Assembly (NCBI GenBank): GCA_940671915.1
Contig: CALNVZ010000174.1
Location: 23,842,299-23,906,298, forward strand
Length of the DNA: 64,000 bases
Origin: Paracentrotus lividus
Taxonomy: Eukaryota; Echinodermata; Echinoidea; Camarodonta; Echinidae
Reading direction: 5' to 3'
This document shows, one piece after another, positions 35,030 to 46,169 of this stretch. Below the pieces are notes generated by a model. The model was not told the DNA's origin, did no database searches, and worked only from the letters and a program-made list of their open reading frames with translations. Each line of letters begins with the position of its first letter. Within the stretch, counting starts at the first letter, position 1. Both the position numbers and the translations under genes were made by a program.

Positions 35030-35799
35030 AGGGAAGCTCTGGACCCAAAATAAGTTGCTTTTATAAGAAGCAGAAAAATTAGAAACACAGATTAACAAGT
35101 CTGAAGAAAATCGGACTAATAATAACAAAGTTATGAATATCTTTACGATGCACAAAAAATTGATCGCTATACCAAATTGGCAACAACTGTGATGTCACAG
35201 GGGCACAACTTTCCATGCATTTTTTTATATTGTTATATGATAAATTTTCACTTTATTTGTTAAGAAACTGTTTTCCTCATAACTTTGGCCAAGATATATT
35301 GGTGGCAATATGTTATTGCATCTATGTATTTCGATAAAATGATAATCATAATGACATTTCAAAAGAAAAGTGATAATTTGTATGAAATTCAACATTCATG
35401 AATATATTTTTTATATACTAAAAACCACTTAAAATCTTTGTTTTTTGTATTTCTTGATGGGGTGCTGGTTTTACAATATATGTATAGATGCAATAGCATA
35501 TTGCCATCAATATATCTTGGCCAAAGTTTATACATGTATGAGGAAAACAGTTTCTTAACAAATAAAGTGAAAATTTATCATAAAACCATATAGAAAGTGC
35601 ATGGAAAGTTGTGCCCCTGTGACATCACAGCTTCGTGACAGTGTTCCCAATGAGGTATAGCGACCAATTTTTTGTGCGTCGTAAAGATATTCACAACTTT
35701 CTTAATGTTAGTCCGATTTTTTCAAACTTTTTGTATTCTGTTTTTCTAATTTTTCTACTTTTTTATTAAAGCAACTTATTTTGGGTCCAGAGCTTCCCT
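35030..35799. mobile_element. Long-arm hairpin element, 770 bp, TTAA-type flank
   Basis: It begins AGGGAAGCTCTGGACCCAAA and ends TTTGGGTCCAGAGCTTCCCT. The arms are about 305-320 bp, inverted and clearly similar, for example TGGCCAAGATATAT against its complement and GTGATGTCACAGGGGCACAA against its complement. The loop is about 150 bp. The right flank is TTAA (35800-35803) and the left flank TCAA (35026-35029), which fits a TTAA duplication with one later change. TTAA targets are known for piggyBac and Kolobok elements. No transposase. Confidence 0.85.
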
Positions 35800-35803
35800 T
35801 TAA

Positions 35804-36489
35804 GATCATTGCTATAAACAAATTCTTGACACCAAAAATGTATGTAATAAGAATATTGTATGTGCATTTTTTAATGAAAAGTGGTTTGAGCATCCCAATT
35901 GGATCTTGATATTTCAAGTCTTTTTTTAAAATTTGCTTGTAACTTAAGAACGACTTATTATACATAAGTTGCTATCCATTTGTATCAAAAGAGTTTAAGG
36001 GTACCCCCGATCCACGCTACATTTATGTTTACGTTTCATTTTGTGCTTTCCTTATATATATGTATATTTATTTATATATATGTATATATGTATATATATA
36101 TATATGTAAGTATGTATATATACGCAAATTGCCTTTTTATATTGAGTTTTAATTCCTTCAAAAGCTGATGATCAATTCCTTCAAAAAGTAATTTCGCGAA
36201 CGAAGCGCAGGTCTAAAAAAATTCCCATTAAATGACACATAATTAATTGGAAGACAATGGGCCTTCCTGGCCGAGCCGGAAATTTTGACTTATAATGACC
36301 TGAAGGATGTGTGTTTTCCATTGCGCACATTTGCCTCCTCCTTAATATACATAAATTACCTGTTAATAATTTTGTAATCTCTTCTGAAAATAATAACGCC
36401 CCAAATATTTTGTCAACTGACTAGTTTAATTTCTTTTCCTGAAGTCCCCGTGAACATGTTGTATATGGGCCCTTTTTTAAACTGAAAGT
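35804..36489. other. AT-rich stretch with a TATATG microsatellite
   Basis: TATATG-type repeats at about 36053-36124. No exon. Confidence 0.4.
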
Positions 36490-36870
36490 AGCAGTGGCGG
36501 ATCCGGTCGGGGGCGTCACAGGGGGTAAAAGCAACTGAGCGCAAGCTAAACAAATCTGTAAAAATAAACTAAATTTCAGCGTAATTATATCTTAAATTAT
36601 AACATTCCGAGAAAAAAATAACCAAAATGGGAGTGTAAGTTTTTCATGCAGGGAACTGAAACCATGTATTTTTTATATGATTTTTTTTTTTTTTTTGTTG
36701 ACATTTTTATACAAGACTCTGCAAAGCATTTCTTCCCCAAAATGGGGTGTCATCTTTTCTTTTGTCTTCCTTTTTTTTTGTTTTAATCCCGCGCATCCAA
36801 TTCGCCAGCGGGGAGGGTTGGTCTTAAACTTCGACACTCCCCCCCCCCCCCCCCAGTTATTGCCCTGGTT
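36490..36870. mobile_element. Degraded hAT-like element, one end recognisable
   Basis: CAGTGGCGGATCC at about 36493 matches the very common start of hAT-type non-autonomous elements. The matching right end was not found; a C run at about 36838-36854 and a CCAGCGGGG patch lie where it might have decayed. Confidence 0.4.
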
Positions 36871-38190
36871 ATTATCTTGAAGACTATTAGGGGTACTTGA
36901 TTTCGAAAGAATACATCTTTTATACAATAATCTTTTATGAAAGACATCTTCTGGCAATATTTTTCATTTTTTTGTTGCATAATTTTGTGACTAATTGCAA
37001 ATGGATTTATTTCGATGGTGGGTATGAGAAAAGCGATTCAAGATTTAAAGCCACATGGACAACGAGAAGCAAATCAAATAAAACATAGAAAAAAAGGTTG
37101 CAAAGTCCCGTCTAGCTAAACCGTAGCATTTCCCTTTTTGAAATCCAATTATACATTAATGGGAATCTAGTGTAGTGGGAAGGTGTGGGAAAGATGAAGA
37201 AATTTATTGTGAGCTTTCCTGTTATTTTCATGCTGTTTGGGAAGAGTATCATAATAAAAAGCTCCACAATAACAGTTTGCTCTTCAATTCCCCTAATAGT
37301 CATAATATAACCCAAAATATACCAAAACAGCTGGTATGTTTGGGTCCCAAACATTTTGTGTTGCCCCATACATGCATTTCTGTGCAAGTCCATGTGACTC
37401 AAAGCTGAATTGGGTTAATTTCTTATTATTTTGGCGATCCTAAAACCTCACTGCACAAAATAATGCTTAGGTGAACTGTTATCAACCTTTCCAAATCACT
37501 TTTAGACAGTGTCTTCCACATTTCAATGTCATGACCAGAACAACAGTTTCACTTTAAAGGAAAATGTATATATTCGGTTATACTTCCTCCCTATTACCAA
37601 AGATACTTAGCATTCACATTACATTGAACTTTAACACTCGTTATTTCCTTATAACATGTATAACGATACCCTTTTAGAATACATATTTGTTAATGAACTT
37701 CATTCTACATCGGGGCGTTATGAAATTGATCAGTATATGTAAACAAACATTTCAGAACAACCACGAGCGAATAACATGAACATGTACACATAAATGATAG
37801 CTGGAAATGATAAGCAAAGTCGGACATAATTATAAGAATATTTTTATGGTAATCACTGGAAGTAATGCATAGCTAGAAAAAAAAAAGAAGACATTTAATA
37901 TATTTAATTGTTTCAATCATGTGTCTATGAGGACATTACAAATTAATAGATAAATAGACAATAGATTTTGATTTCAAAAATAGACAATGGTGTCCTGTAA
38001 ACATAAATTGCAATTTTCATTATTTTAAGATTTATATTAGTCTATCTGGTTCTATAAATCTGCAGTGGAATAAAATATACCGTAAACGAGCCTAACGAAC
38101 TTACGGACTGTACGCCACTGTGGCTTGACACTGTACTGTCCGTATAGAGCACAACGTAAGTGCACTTCAGAATTCATATAGCATCTTCAC
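36871..38190. other. AT-rich stretch, nothing recognised
   Basis: Short frames only; no repeat ends were seen. Confidence 0.4.
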
Positions 38191-38275
38191 CGACTACAGG
38201 GACCCGTTTTGTGAAGTGCTTATTTCCGCAATTGTCACCCCATTTCGTTCCCATGGTTGAGACAAAAATAACGTT
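38191..38275 (-). CDS. Weak candidate exon, unrecognised
   Basis: On the minus strand the frame NVIFVSTMGTKWGDNC and onwards is open for 28 codons plus one base, up to a donor G|GTGAAG. The acceptor is weak: a T-rich tract lies 15-20 bases upstream of AAGAAG. The frame starts on a codon boundary, which does not fit the two leftover bases of the exon at 39248-39290. Composition is coding-like, but chance is likely. Confidence 0.2.
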
Positions 38276-38435
38276 CTTCTTACCCGAGGAAAAAAAAATA
38301 ATAACATAATATTCAAAATATAATGTTTACTTTGGTGTAGAGAGAAAATAATTATTGTATTTATCCTTTTATCATATTGTAGAATATTGAGATTTGCTCA
38401 TTAAGTCGGAGAAGTTCCAACACATCACTTTGGGC

Positions 38436-38442
38436 TATAAAT
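38436..38442 (+). promoter_or_regulatory. Possible TATA box
   Basis: TATAAAT preceded by GGGC. A transcription start about 30 bases on (near 38466) would put two plus-strand frames (38515 and 38742) in the transcript. Confidence 0.25.
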
Positions 38443-38514
38443 GAGTATTTGATACACCGAATAGTCAGCTGGGGTACGCTTGTCATATTTTTATCTCACG
38501 GAGAGTTGTTTAAA

Positions 38515-38688
38515 GATGATGTTTAAAGTGCCGGTGAGAAATCCCTTCGCTGCTCCCGATGAGGACTCAGGAGCAGCCGTTCATTCCCACATCAACTCTT
38601 CGACAAGCAGAGCAAATCGAAACACGCTTCATCTAACCGTCTGCTCTTCAGAGAGAAACAAATCTCAGCTGGTCATAGAGCTAATGTA
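38515..38688 (+). CDS. 57-codon open frame downstream of a TATA-like box
   Basis: ATGATG at 38515-38520 opens a frame starting MMFKVPVRNPFAAPDEDSG, of mixed and coding-like composition in a GC-richer patch, ending in TAG. A GTGAGA donor-like site inside the frame near 38534 could instead splice out most of it. No domain is recognised. It could be an upstream ORF of the next frame. Confidence 0.2.
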
Positions 38689-38741
38689 GAGAGCAGTGAG
38701 ACGAGTAGAGAGAGGGACAGACGTTGTAGTTCTGACATTAC

Positions 38742-39074
38742 ATGGCGGGAGAATTGGAGAGCAAGGAGAAGAAGAAAGCAAATGCATGGGTCCATTCAGA
38801 ATTCGATCTGCAGGGTTCATGTTTATTCACAAGAAATCTAAAGATTTTCTCAAAAGAGTATCGAGCATGGCGACACCCCGACCCGATCAATGCGACCAAC
38901 ATGAGATATCAAGTTTTAAGATGCTCTCTTTATGGAAATGCACGCTGCAAATGCTATACGTCTTCATGCATCATTACATTACAACCCAGTATTCTTATCT
39001 CCATTTCATTTCTCTTGCTTCCTTTCTTTCTCTCTTCTCCATTTCTTCACTTATTTTGTTTCAGGGAGGTGTAA
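38742..39074 (+). CDS. 110-codon open frame with hydrophobic C-terminus, doubtful
   Basis: ATGGCGGGAG at 38742 (YY1-like start context) opens a frame beginning MAGELESKEKKKANAW, acidic and basic at the N-terminus, with a Leu/Phe/Ser-rich hydrophobic end. That C-terminal part is encoded by a pyrimidine-rich tract ending TTTGTTTCAG at 39064. This is a textbook splice acceptor, so the last 30 codons may really be intron. No family is recognised. Confidence 0.22.
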   Translation: MAGELESKEKKKANAWVHSEFDLQGSCLFTRNLKIFSKEYRAWRHPDPINATNMRYQVLRCSLYGNARCKCYTSSCIITLQPSILISISFLLLPFFLSSPFLHLFCFREV

Positions 39075-39159
39075 GATAGAGGAGGAAATTAGCATCGGGT
39101 AGTAATGGGGGCGGCACAGTCCAGATGTAAAATGAACTTCGGATTGATTGTACTTGAAA

Positions 39160-39245
39160 CCAATGGCAATTTAGGGCGGCGTAGCCAGAAATCATAAGGA
39201 AGGGGAGGACATTTCTGTACATATAGGGGCGTAATTTTTACGGGT
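39160..39245. mobile_element. Fragment of a GGCGTAGCC-type DNA transposon end
   Basis: TTAGGGCGGCGTAGCCAG followed by GGGGCGTAATTTTTACGGG resembles the frequent CAGGGGCGTAGCCAG ends of hAT-like elements. No complete element can be drawn. Confidence 0.3.
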
Positions 39246-39247
39246 AC

Positions 39248-39290
39248 CTTGTGTGCATGGAGAAGACCCATTTTGAATCAATATCTTTTT
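39248..39290 (-). CDS. Very short candidate exon, 43 bp
   Basis: Minus strand: pyrimidine tract and CCCAG acceptor, 43 bp, then a CAAG|GTACCC donor. Two leading bases join the one leftover base of 39790-39871 and give an open frame KDIDSKWVFSMHT. Its small size and the neighbouring transposon fragment make it weak. Confidence 0.15.
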
Positions 39291-39789
39291 CTGGGCTTTC
39301 GAAGAGAAGGAAGATGCCAGATTAACCCCTCAGTTCGACAACTGCATTACTGATCGAAGAGCTTTATTCCATCGGTTGCAAAGAATCAATCGAGTTTTAC
39401 CCTAATCTTCTTCTACCAAGTTACACATTTATTCACATTCAAACAAAATAACATCGTTTTATTTCTCTCGTTCTTGAGATAAAGGACTTCTTATTTGTAT
39501 TGTAAATAGATGCATGTCATCATATGTTTAGTTTTGAAGACCAAAATTATTCTAATGATACAATTGATAATAGGATGCTGTGCCTGACTTGTGCCGTTTT
39601 TACTCTTACACTGAGTTATTCAAAATTAGTAGTTAATATCAATTCAAGAATCTGTAAACACATGTTAGCGCTGTAACAAGCAACCGTAGGTGTTGAACGA
39701 CCTTTCAAAAAATGTCTGAATCTAGTGAATCGTTATCATGTATTAACAAATTGATTGTGAAAGTAGGTGGTATATTGACACATCCATAC

Positions 39790-39871
39790 CTAACCTCGAA
39801 AAAGCCCCTCCGACTCGCTCAATTTGAAAAGGCGTGTAAATGTTTCCAGAGTACCCTACAAGTTCATTGAT
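39790..39871 (-). CDS. Candidate internal exon, unrecognised
   Basis: Minus strand: a long T-rich tract, a CACAG acceptor, then 82 bp with only one open frame (INELVGYSGNIYTPFQIE and onwards) and a TTAG|GTATGG donor. An alternative donor 5 bp earlier is weaker. It starts on a codon boundary, compatible with the end of 40397-40482, 525 bp upstream. The two would form a normal small intron. No domain is recognised. Confidence 0.3.
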
Positions 39872-40396
39872 CTGTGATTTTGATAATTGACCGCAAAAAG
39901 AAGAATAATAAAGAGAGGTGAGAGAGGGTAGCAGAGACAGGGAGACACTGTGAGAGGGCAAACGAGGTAATTGTTATTCTCCTCCCCTCCTCCCCTTCCC
40001 GGTTCACCTATTTTTGGTCACCATTTGCAATGTTGAAGTCGATATGAATTGACATGAAGCCAAAACTTTTGATTTCCTTGGCTTAGCAGCCATATCCTCA
40101 GTCCCGGTCAACCCGAAATTGTAATAACCGTCCCCAGTCTCATGATTGTTTTATCATTATTATTTTTAACCAATGGTTTTGTGAAGACAGGGATTAGGGC
40201 AAAATAAGTCAAGGAAGGAAAATGATAGCAGAGAAAAATATGGTAAGAGTCTTACCTGTTTTCGAAACTTTTCTGGAAATTCGTTGGATGTCTGCATGCA
40301 ACGTCATCAATGAGGGAAATTCCTTGTTTATTTTACGCTCATCCGGGCATTCAGCGGAAGGTGACTGTCAGTGCGGACCATCCGTCCCCATCTCAC

Positions 40397-40482
40397 CGAT
40401 AGAGGGCATACTCCAACATAGGTCAAGTCCATGGCCTTACCATTGGGTTCAAAGGTCACCGCCAGCAGCTGATGTGTACACC
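40397..40482 (-). CDS. Candidate internal exon, unrecognised
   Basis: Minus strand: acceptor GCATTGTTTCAG, 86 bp, donor TCG|GTGAGA. One frame is open, starting after two bases with CTHQLLAVTFEPNGKAMD and ending on a codon boundary. GC is about half, well above the flanks. Just upstream a second TTTTCAG/GTAAGT pair brackets six bases (a possible decoy or microexon). In phase with 46113-46169 and 39790-39871. Two cysteines suggest a secreted or extracellular protein, which is inference. Confidence 0.35.
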
Positions 40483-40716
40483 CTGAAACAATGCTTTTAC
40501 TTACCATACCCTGAAAATGCTTTTGAACATTATGATCAAGTCTAAACAGTTTTTTAAGGATAACAAAGAGTGTAATTCTATCAACATAACATACATTCAA
40601 TTAAGCATATCACCTTAGTGATTTTTTTAAAACAAATCAACAGCCCTAACTGAGAGACTATAGGATGGTTAATTATATCCTCTACGCTTGTGAAGTATAT
40701 TTTCTCCCCCCCCCCC

Positions 40717-40752
<36 letters not shown>

Positions 40753-41103
40753 ATTGTGTACATTCATCTTTGTGTTTCTTTTTACTTTGTTATAACTAAA
40801 GCCTCTAAAATTAAATGGGAAAATGGGGAACATGCAGCGAGACATTTGAACCAAGAGTGAACCTGATATCTATGTTCTTTCTACTTCCTCATTCGAATTT
40901 CCACCCCCATACGAGCTTTGTTTTTAGAACAGTAAAAGTATCGTGTTTCACATGGAAGAATGATCTCTTTTCGCTTCTTACACTTTTTTCCCTCCCTCCC
41001 AAACACTTTGGTTATTCAAAAAATGCTTCCCAAAAGATTTCAAGGGAGTAGGTTTCAATCGCTGTTGAATGTGTGCCAGATTCGTATTCGTTATAGTGGA
41101 ATG
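40483..41103. other. Non-coding stretch with a C-to-A run
   Basis: 40707-40749 is a C run directly followed by about 30 A. Nothing else is supported. Confidence 0.45.
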
Positions 41104-41330
41104 TGGGTTTCACAATAAGATCCGATACGTCTCCGAGACGTTTCATGAGTGCGGAAACTGCTTTGAGACGGTTTTTGAAACTGCTTTGAGACAGTTTTTT
41201 GAAAATTGTTGGTAAACGTCTCCGAGACGTCTCTAAGTTTCGGAGACGTTTCTAATACTTTTTATCCGTCGCGGAAAGAACGATTCCATCGCGGAGACGT
41301 CTCCGCGAAGTGAGATACCAACCCTTAGTT
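41104..41330. repeat. GAGACGTCTCCG-rich repeat block
   Basis: Several copies of GAGACGTCTCCG-type motifs and GAAACTGCTTTGAGACAG repeats, ending GCGAAGTGAGATACCA. Related to the 77-bp element at 30803-30879. The left boundary is unclear. Confidence 0.5.
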
Positions 41331-41419
41331 GCAGCTCAACAAGCTTTGGATCTAACATAATTTTAATTTGTTGCTTCCCATCAATCCTTTCGCGTGGTGA
41401 ATCATTTGCCTACTTAATT

Positions 41420-41555
41420 CCCCCCCCCCAAAAAAAAAAAACAACAACAAACAACAACAACAACAACAAACAACACAATTACACAACACAACAACAAACC
41501 AGACAACAAACAAACAAACAAACAAACAAAACAAACAAACAAAACAAAAACGATG
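41420..41555. repeat. C run, A run, then (CAA)n/(CAAA)n
   Basis: Nine to ten C, twelve A, then about 110 bp of CAA and CAAA units. Confidence 0.9.
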
Positions 41556-41730
41556 CGTGAGGTGTATAGAATTGTCTATCTTCGTTACACTCAATACACA
41601 AGAAAGATAAGAAAACAAAATAAAAAAAAACACACACATTTCGTATTCGATAGCAAAATTATAAAACAAAAATAGTTTTATCGAAACATTAACCTTTTAA
41701 TTACGGTTTAATAAAAAAAGAATACTGATA

Positions 41731-41841
41731 CTAATAATGATAATGATAAAGATAATAATGATGATAATAATAATAACAATAATAATAGCAATAATAATAA
41801 TGATGATGATGATAATGATAATAATAATAATAATAATAATG

Positions 41842-41872
<31 letters not shown>

Positions 41873-42030
41873 TAATAATAGCAATAATAATAATGATGAT
41901 GATGATAATGATAATAATAATAATAATAATAATAATGATAATAATAATAATAATAATAATAATACTAATACTACTAATAATAATAATGATGATGATGATA
42001 ATGATAATAATAATAATAATAATAATAATG

Positions 42031-42098
<68 letters not shown>

Positions 42099-42140
42099 AA
42101 CAATATCATTATTAATAATGATATAATATTACTTATAATA
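41731..42140. repeat. (ATA/ATG)n microsatellite with 93-bp higher-order period
   Basis: About 410 bp of ATA triplets with ATG, AGC and ACT interruptions. The block TGATGATGATGATAATGATA starts at 41801 and 41894, and its first 14 bases again at 41987, exactly 93 bp apart; AATAGCAATAAT recurs with the same spacing. Frames through it encode only Ile/Met or Leu/Ser strings and are not genes. Confidence 0.95.
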
Positions 42141-44076
42141 ATAATGATGATTTCAACAATATTAATTCGAGGCATTCAAAGGCAGTGATTAAATTTGTTA
42201 CATCAACTAAATATTTAGTATACGTTTTTAGAATCAAGTTCATTTTATTCTATGTATTAATACTATCGTCAAAAATGCAGAGGTAATTATTTGGGATTTT
42301 TTCGTTACACAACCTATGAATTAACAAATAATATCAATCGTAAAAAGGAATATGAATATAAATTTAATATCAATCAATCAACAGATCAAATCAATTAAAG
42401 ATGTACATATAGTTAGAGCTGCTGCTTTAATTATAGTAGAAACAACACAAACTATCTGAGACAAAAAAGAAAATTGCTTCAAGACACGTTTCATATGCAG
42501 TATTGATCTGCTGTACACGTATACCATGGGGATGCACGCCCGGAACCTTAATCATTATGAGAAATTTTGAAAAATGAGTCTGTGTATTTACATATCATCA
42601 GCTCCGAACAGATGCTGTGGCAAAAAGTGTAATATATACCTCCCTAGCGTTCAGAGAGAAATATAGAGAGAGTATAAGCCGTTGTCTAGGCAGAGTGTCC
42701 CACCTTAACCATATATGTTTTACTAGTATTTGTTTTACACGAGCAACGATTAGAGAAAACTCTTCAGAAATAATCAAGGTAATCAAGAATTAAAAGTTTT
42801 GAATGTAATTGAGATACATAAAAAATAGTTTATAGATTACGCTTAACATGATTGATTAGCTGGATAATGTTTTCGTAGAGAATTTGATTTAAATTCATGT
42901 TTCATAAAGTCATCTGCTGTTTGTTTTGTAACACAAATGTCTAATAAATCTCAATACTAGTACTAGAAAAGCAAGTTCATACAGCTTCAAGAACTTGGTA
43001 GAAACTGGAGAGAAATGTAAATTAATTGACGAAATCATTTGTCAGACTAAAAACTTTGCAGGTTGCAAATGGACAGTAAGGGGAAAAGAGAGAAAGCAAA
43101 ATATTTCTTTGAATCCTGAACATATTTCAGTTTAATTCACTCTTGAAGACAAGAGGAATGTAAGTGCTATTTCTTTCTTTATCCTCTGGCGGGGTATTTA
43201 TACATTAACATAATAATACAATAAATGCCCAACGTTCACATTTTTTTTGACAGCAAGAGACTCGCACCATTTAGATATGAATTAACATTGAGACGTAATT
43301 ATTTTTTTTATGATCACATACCAGACTTACTTTTTTTTTTCGAATGAAAACGGCCAATACAATTGAATGGATATTCGGGGAAAATTGTCTTTGACATAAT
43401 CTGGGGTCCGAATTAATAATATTACAACAGCAATAATTCCTGTTATTTATTATTTATTTTTCTTTTGTTTTCTTAATTTGATAGCATTGGTCAACCACAA
43501 AATGTTTTATCATCGTTACTGACAAATTGTAATCAATCCATATTTTCCTTTTACCTCAAAATCAATGTCATTCTCGTTTACTTCAACTTACTTCCTGACT
43601 GATAACATAATAAACTTTTTTTTTACTTTGAATGTAACATTGCGCAAAAGAAACTAGATAATATGTTTAATATCTTTGTTTTTTAACACATATTGTAATA
43701 TCAGATCAAAATCGTGAAAGTTTCTTCTTCTTTCAGGCCCAAACCACAAACTAGGATGAATCATGATAGTCAGTGAAGGGGCCTCACAGCTATGTAATGC
43801 ATTTATGTAGAATATTTGCACTGGGTACAGCCATTTTGCCTACGATATTTACAGAGCCATTAAGTGTCAGAACCCACATAATTTTTTGCTGTTTGGTGAT
43901 GTTATTTATCTTAGTCATATCGGACATCATTCCAAGCAAATAAAAGTGTAGATGTATTGTAGCTCAAGATTATGTCATGAAAAAGTATATAGCTGTGAGG
44001 CGATACGCTGAAATGCTTTTACACATTCATTAGCCATGTTAGCTGTACGTGTACCGTATCCCTACATTATATTTTG
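42141..44076. other. AT-rich stretch, nothing recognised
   Basis: Short frames only; no repeat ends or framed exons. Confidence 0.4.
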
Positions 44077-44080
44077 TATT

Positions 44081-45097
44081 GGGCAAGTCCACGCTATTTT
44101 GCGCGGTAACAAACGGGACATTCAGAGCCAAAAGTAAGGCTTGTTTGAAAAATCTTAAATGAAATCTCAATCCTTAGGTATATTCTTGAAGGTACTAAAG
44201 AATCTTCAACAAAAACATTAAAAATAGTTTACATAACTCAATTCGTAATTAATTTATGATCATTTATTCGTCGGTAACAAACGGGACTAGAAAAAAAATG
44301 TTGTTTTCAAATTTTGAATTTGTTCCCATATAACTCTGAATTTAAAAAGTAGATCTAGACTTGCATAGTCTTATACTCTTAAACAAGTAATAAACATTAT
44401 AAGGACATATTTTAACATTAATACAACTTCGAGTTTTCTGGCAAGGTCAAGTTTTACAAAATATGTCAGGTAACACACGGGACAATTATTCCCTATAATA
44501 TTTTTCATTAAACAATTGGTGTAGCCAAGGCGTAGCAACATCTTTTGTTAAAAAAATCTCTCTGATAAAACAAAATAAACATAATACAAAACACAAATGT
44601 AAAAAAAAAAAAAAAACACTTATTTTGTTTCATTTCTAAAGGTGGTAGGGTGAGTAATAAAAATGCATGATTTTACATCAGCTCAGTAACTTTTGTGAGA
44701 CTATTTCTGAGACCTGAATATTTTAAGTCTAAAATATGGATAGCTTTGTGCTAGGTTCGTGATATTTTCACCAGAGTTAGCCAAGAAAATATAGAAACAG
44801 AAAATACATACTATTTGGTTGTACTCCTATGACAAACCTCTTTTTTAAATGGTTGAAAATATCATTTTTAATGCATTTTTATTATTTTTTCATGAATATT
44901 AATGAGCCTTGTGACGTCATATGACCTTGAAATTACGTTTTGACCCATTTGTATTAAGTTCAGTTCATACCCTTTATGGTGATATATGGCACATTATGTA
45001 TACCTTTACAAACCCACTGACACACGTGACACAAAAATGGTCAGAAAGTCGATAAATCACCACCTTAAAGTTGGGAACAAATAGCGTGGACTTGCCC
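44081..45097. mobile_element. Non-autonomous DNA transposon copy 2, 1017 bp, TSD TATT
   Basis: It starts GGGCAAGTCCACGCTATTT and ends with its exact 19-bp reverse complement. TATT at 44077-44080 is repeated at 45098-45101. It is homologous over its full length to 6241-7238. The GGTAACAAACGGGAC-like motif occurs at 44105, 44273 and 44469. This is the more intact copy and best defines the ends. No transposase frame. Confidence 0.92.
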
Positions 45098-45101
45098 TAT
45101 T

Positions 45102-45518
45102 ATAACTTATCACTGCAATTGCAATTCCAATAAGCTACAATAAACCTTTATTTCACATTGCTGGTACTTTTAAGCATTCTGTGAACTGTCCGATAATGAA
45201 ACAGAACACTGATGCAACTTTGTGACAGCTAAACATGCAAATCTCAGAGTGCTGGATTGAATGTCTAGCTGTGATCAGATAAAATTTAGGATAGATAGTA
45301 TCAATAGGTTGGCTGTCACGAAAAATCAAATATTCCCAGCTTAATATTTTTGTAGAAATTTTGTGTATTGCAGTCGTTTCTTCTTTGACATTTCCGATTG
45401 AAAAAAAAAAAAAAAAAAAAAAAACACTGTGAAGATTTTGCTTCAAAATACTTGATAAAAATGAACATCCTCAAGATTTAATTATTCACACATATTTTTT
45501 TTTCCATTATTATTCTAA
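45102..45518. other. Non-coding stretch with a 26-A run
   Basis: A run at about 45400-45424. No exon supported. Confidence 0.45.
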
Positions 45519-45965
45519 TATAGGTTTTCCCGGTCAATTTCATTGTTTTGTCAATCAATTGCATATTAGAGGCATTCATTTTCGGAAAAAACGCTGATGC
45601 ATCGAAATGTTGCCAGTCAAAATCGTATTTAATCATCAAAATTAACGATTGATGTGATCGATTTCGTATTTGCACATTCTACTTCACATAATAAGCATAT
45701 ATATTCGGCAATAGCTATTCAAATTTGTCTTCATCCTGTCGACATTTCATTCCGTATACTGATATTCGCACTAATTTGAATGCCCAAATAATGAAATTAA
45801 ATGCCTATATCCGAATTTGAACTTTGCAACCATTACTTTGTGTGCCTAAAAACGAATTTGAGAGCATGAACACGAAAGTTTTTGACTAAAGTCAGTCAGT
45901 CAATTTGAATAGACATTAAATGAAAACGGCTGATAAATGTATGAAATTGGCCGGGAAAACCTATA
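45519..45965. mobile_element. MITE-like element, 447 bp, 25-bp inverted ends
   Basis: TATAGGTTTTCCCGGTCAAT at the left and ATTGGCCGGGAAAACCTATA at the right are inverted with one mismatch over about 25 bp. Both ends are flanked by TA-rich sequence, compatible with a TA target. No coding capacity. Confidence 0.75.
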
Positions 45966-46112
45966 ATAATACGTATAATACATCTACATATAATTTATGT
46001 ATTTCCAATACAATATTGTCGCCCGTTTTTATGCAAATATAAAAAGAAAGACTTTAGGAAAGCAAGACAGAAAAAAAAGGTCAGTGTGTTTATGAAGCTG
46101 AGAACTTCGTAC

Positions 46113-46169
46113 CGCCGTGGCACATGTTGCTATCTACTAACAATAGATTCCCATCAAAGGCAATAGAGC
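46113..46169 (-). CDS. Short candidate exon, 57 bp
   Basis: Minus strand: acceptor AACCCCACCCAG, 57 bp, donor GGCG|GTACGA. The open frame SIAFDGNLLLVDSNMCHG uses two leading bases and leaves one. These phases allow direct joining both to 56334-56455 upstream and to 40397-40482 downstream. The donor is mediocre and the exon is short. Confidence 0.2.

Noticed and set aside
36493..36870. Complete hAT element
   Set aside because: Only the left end is recognisable; no matching right end or target duplication was found.
40507..40512. Six-base microexon between TTTTCAG and GTAAGT on the minus strand
   Set aside because: Both signals are good but six bases are too few to judge; probably a decoy near the real acceptor.
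41708..42175. Long open frames of Leu/Ser or Ile/Met on both strands
   Set aside because: They are translations of the ATA/ATG triplet array, not genes.
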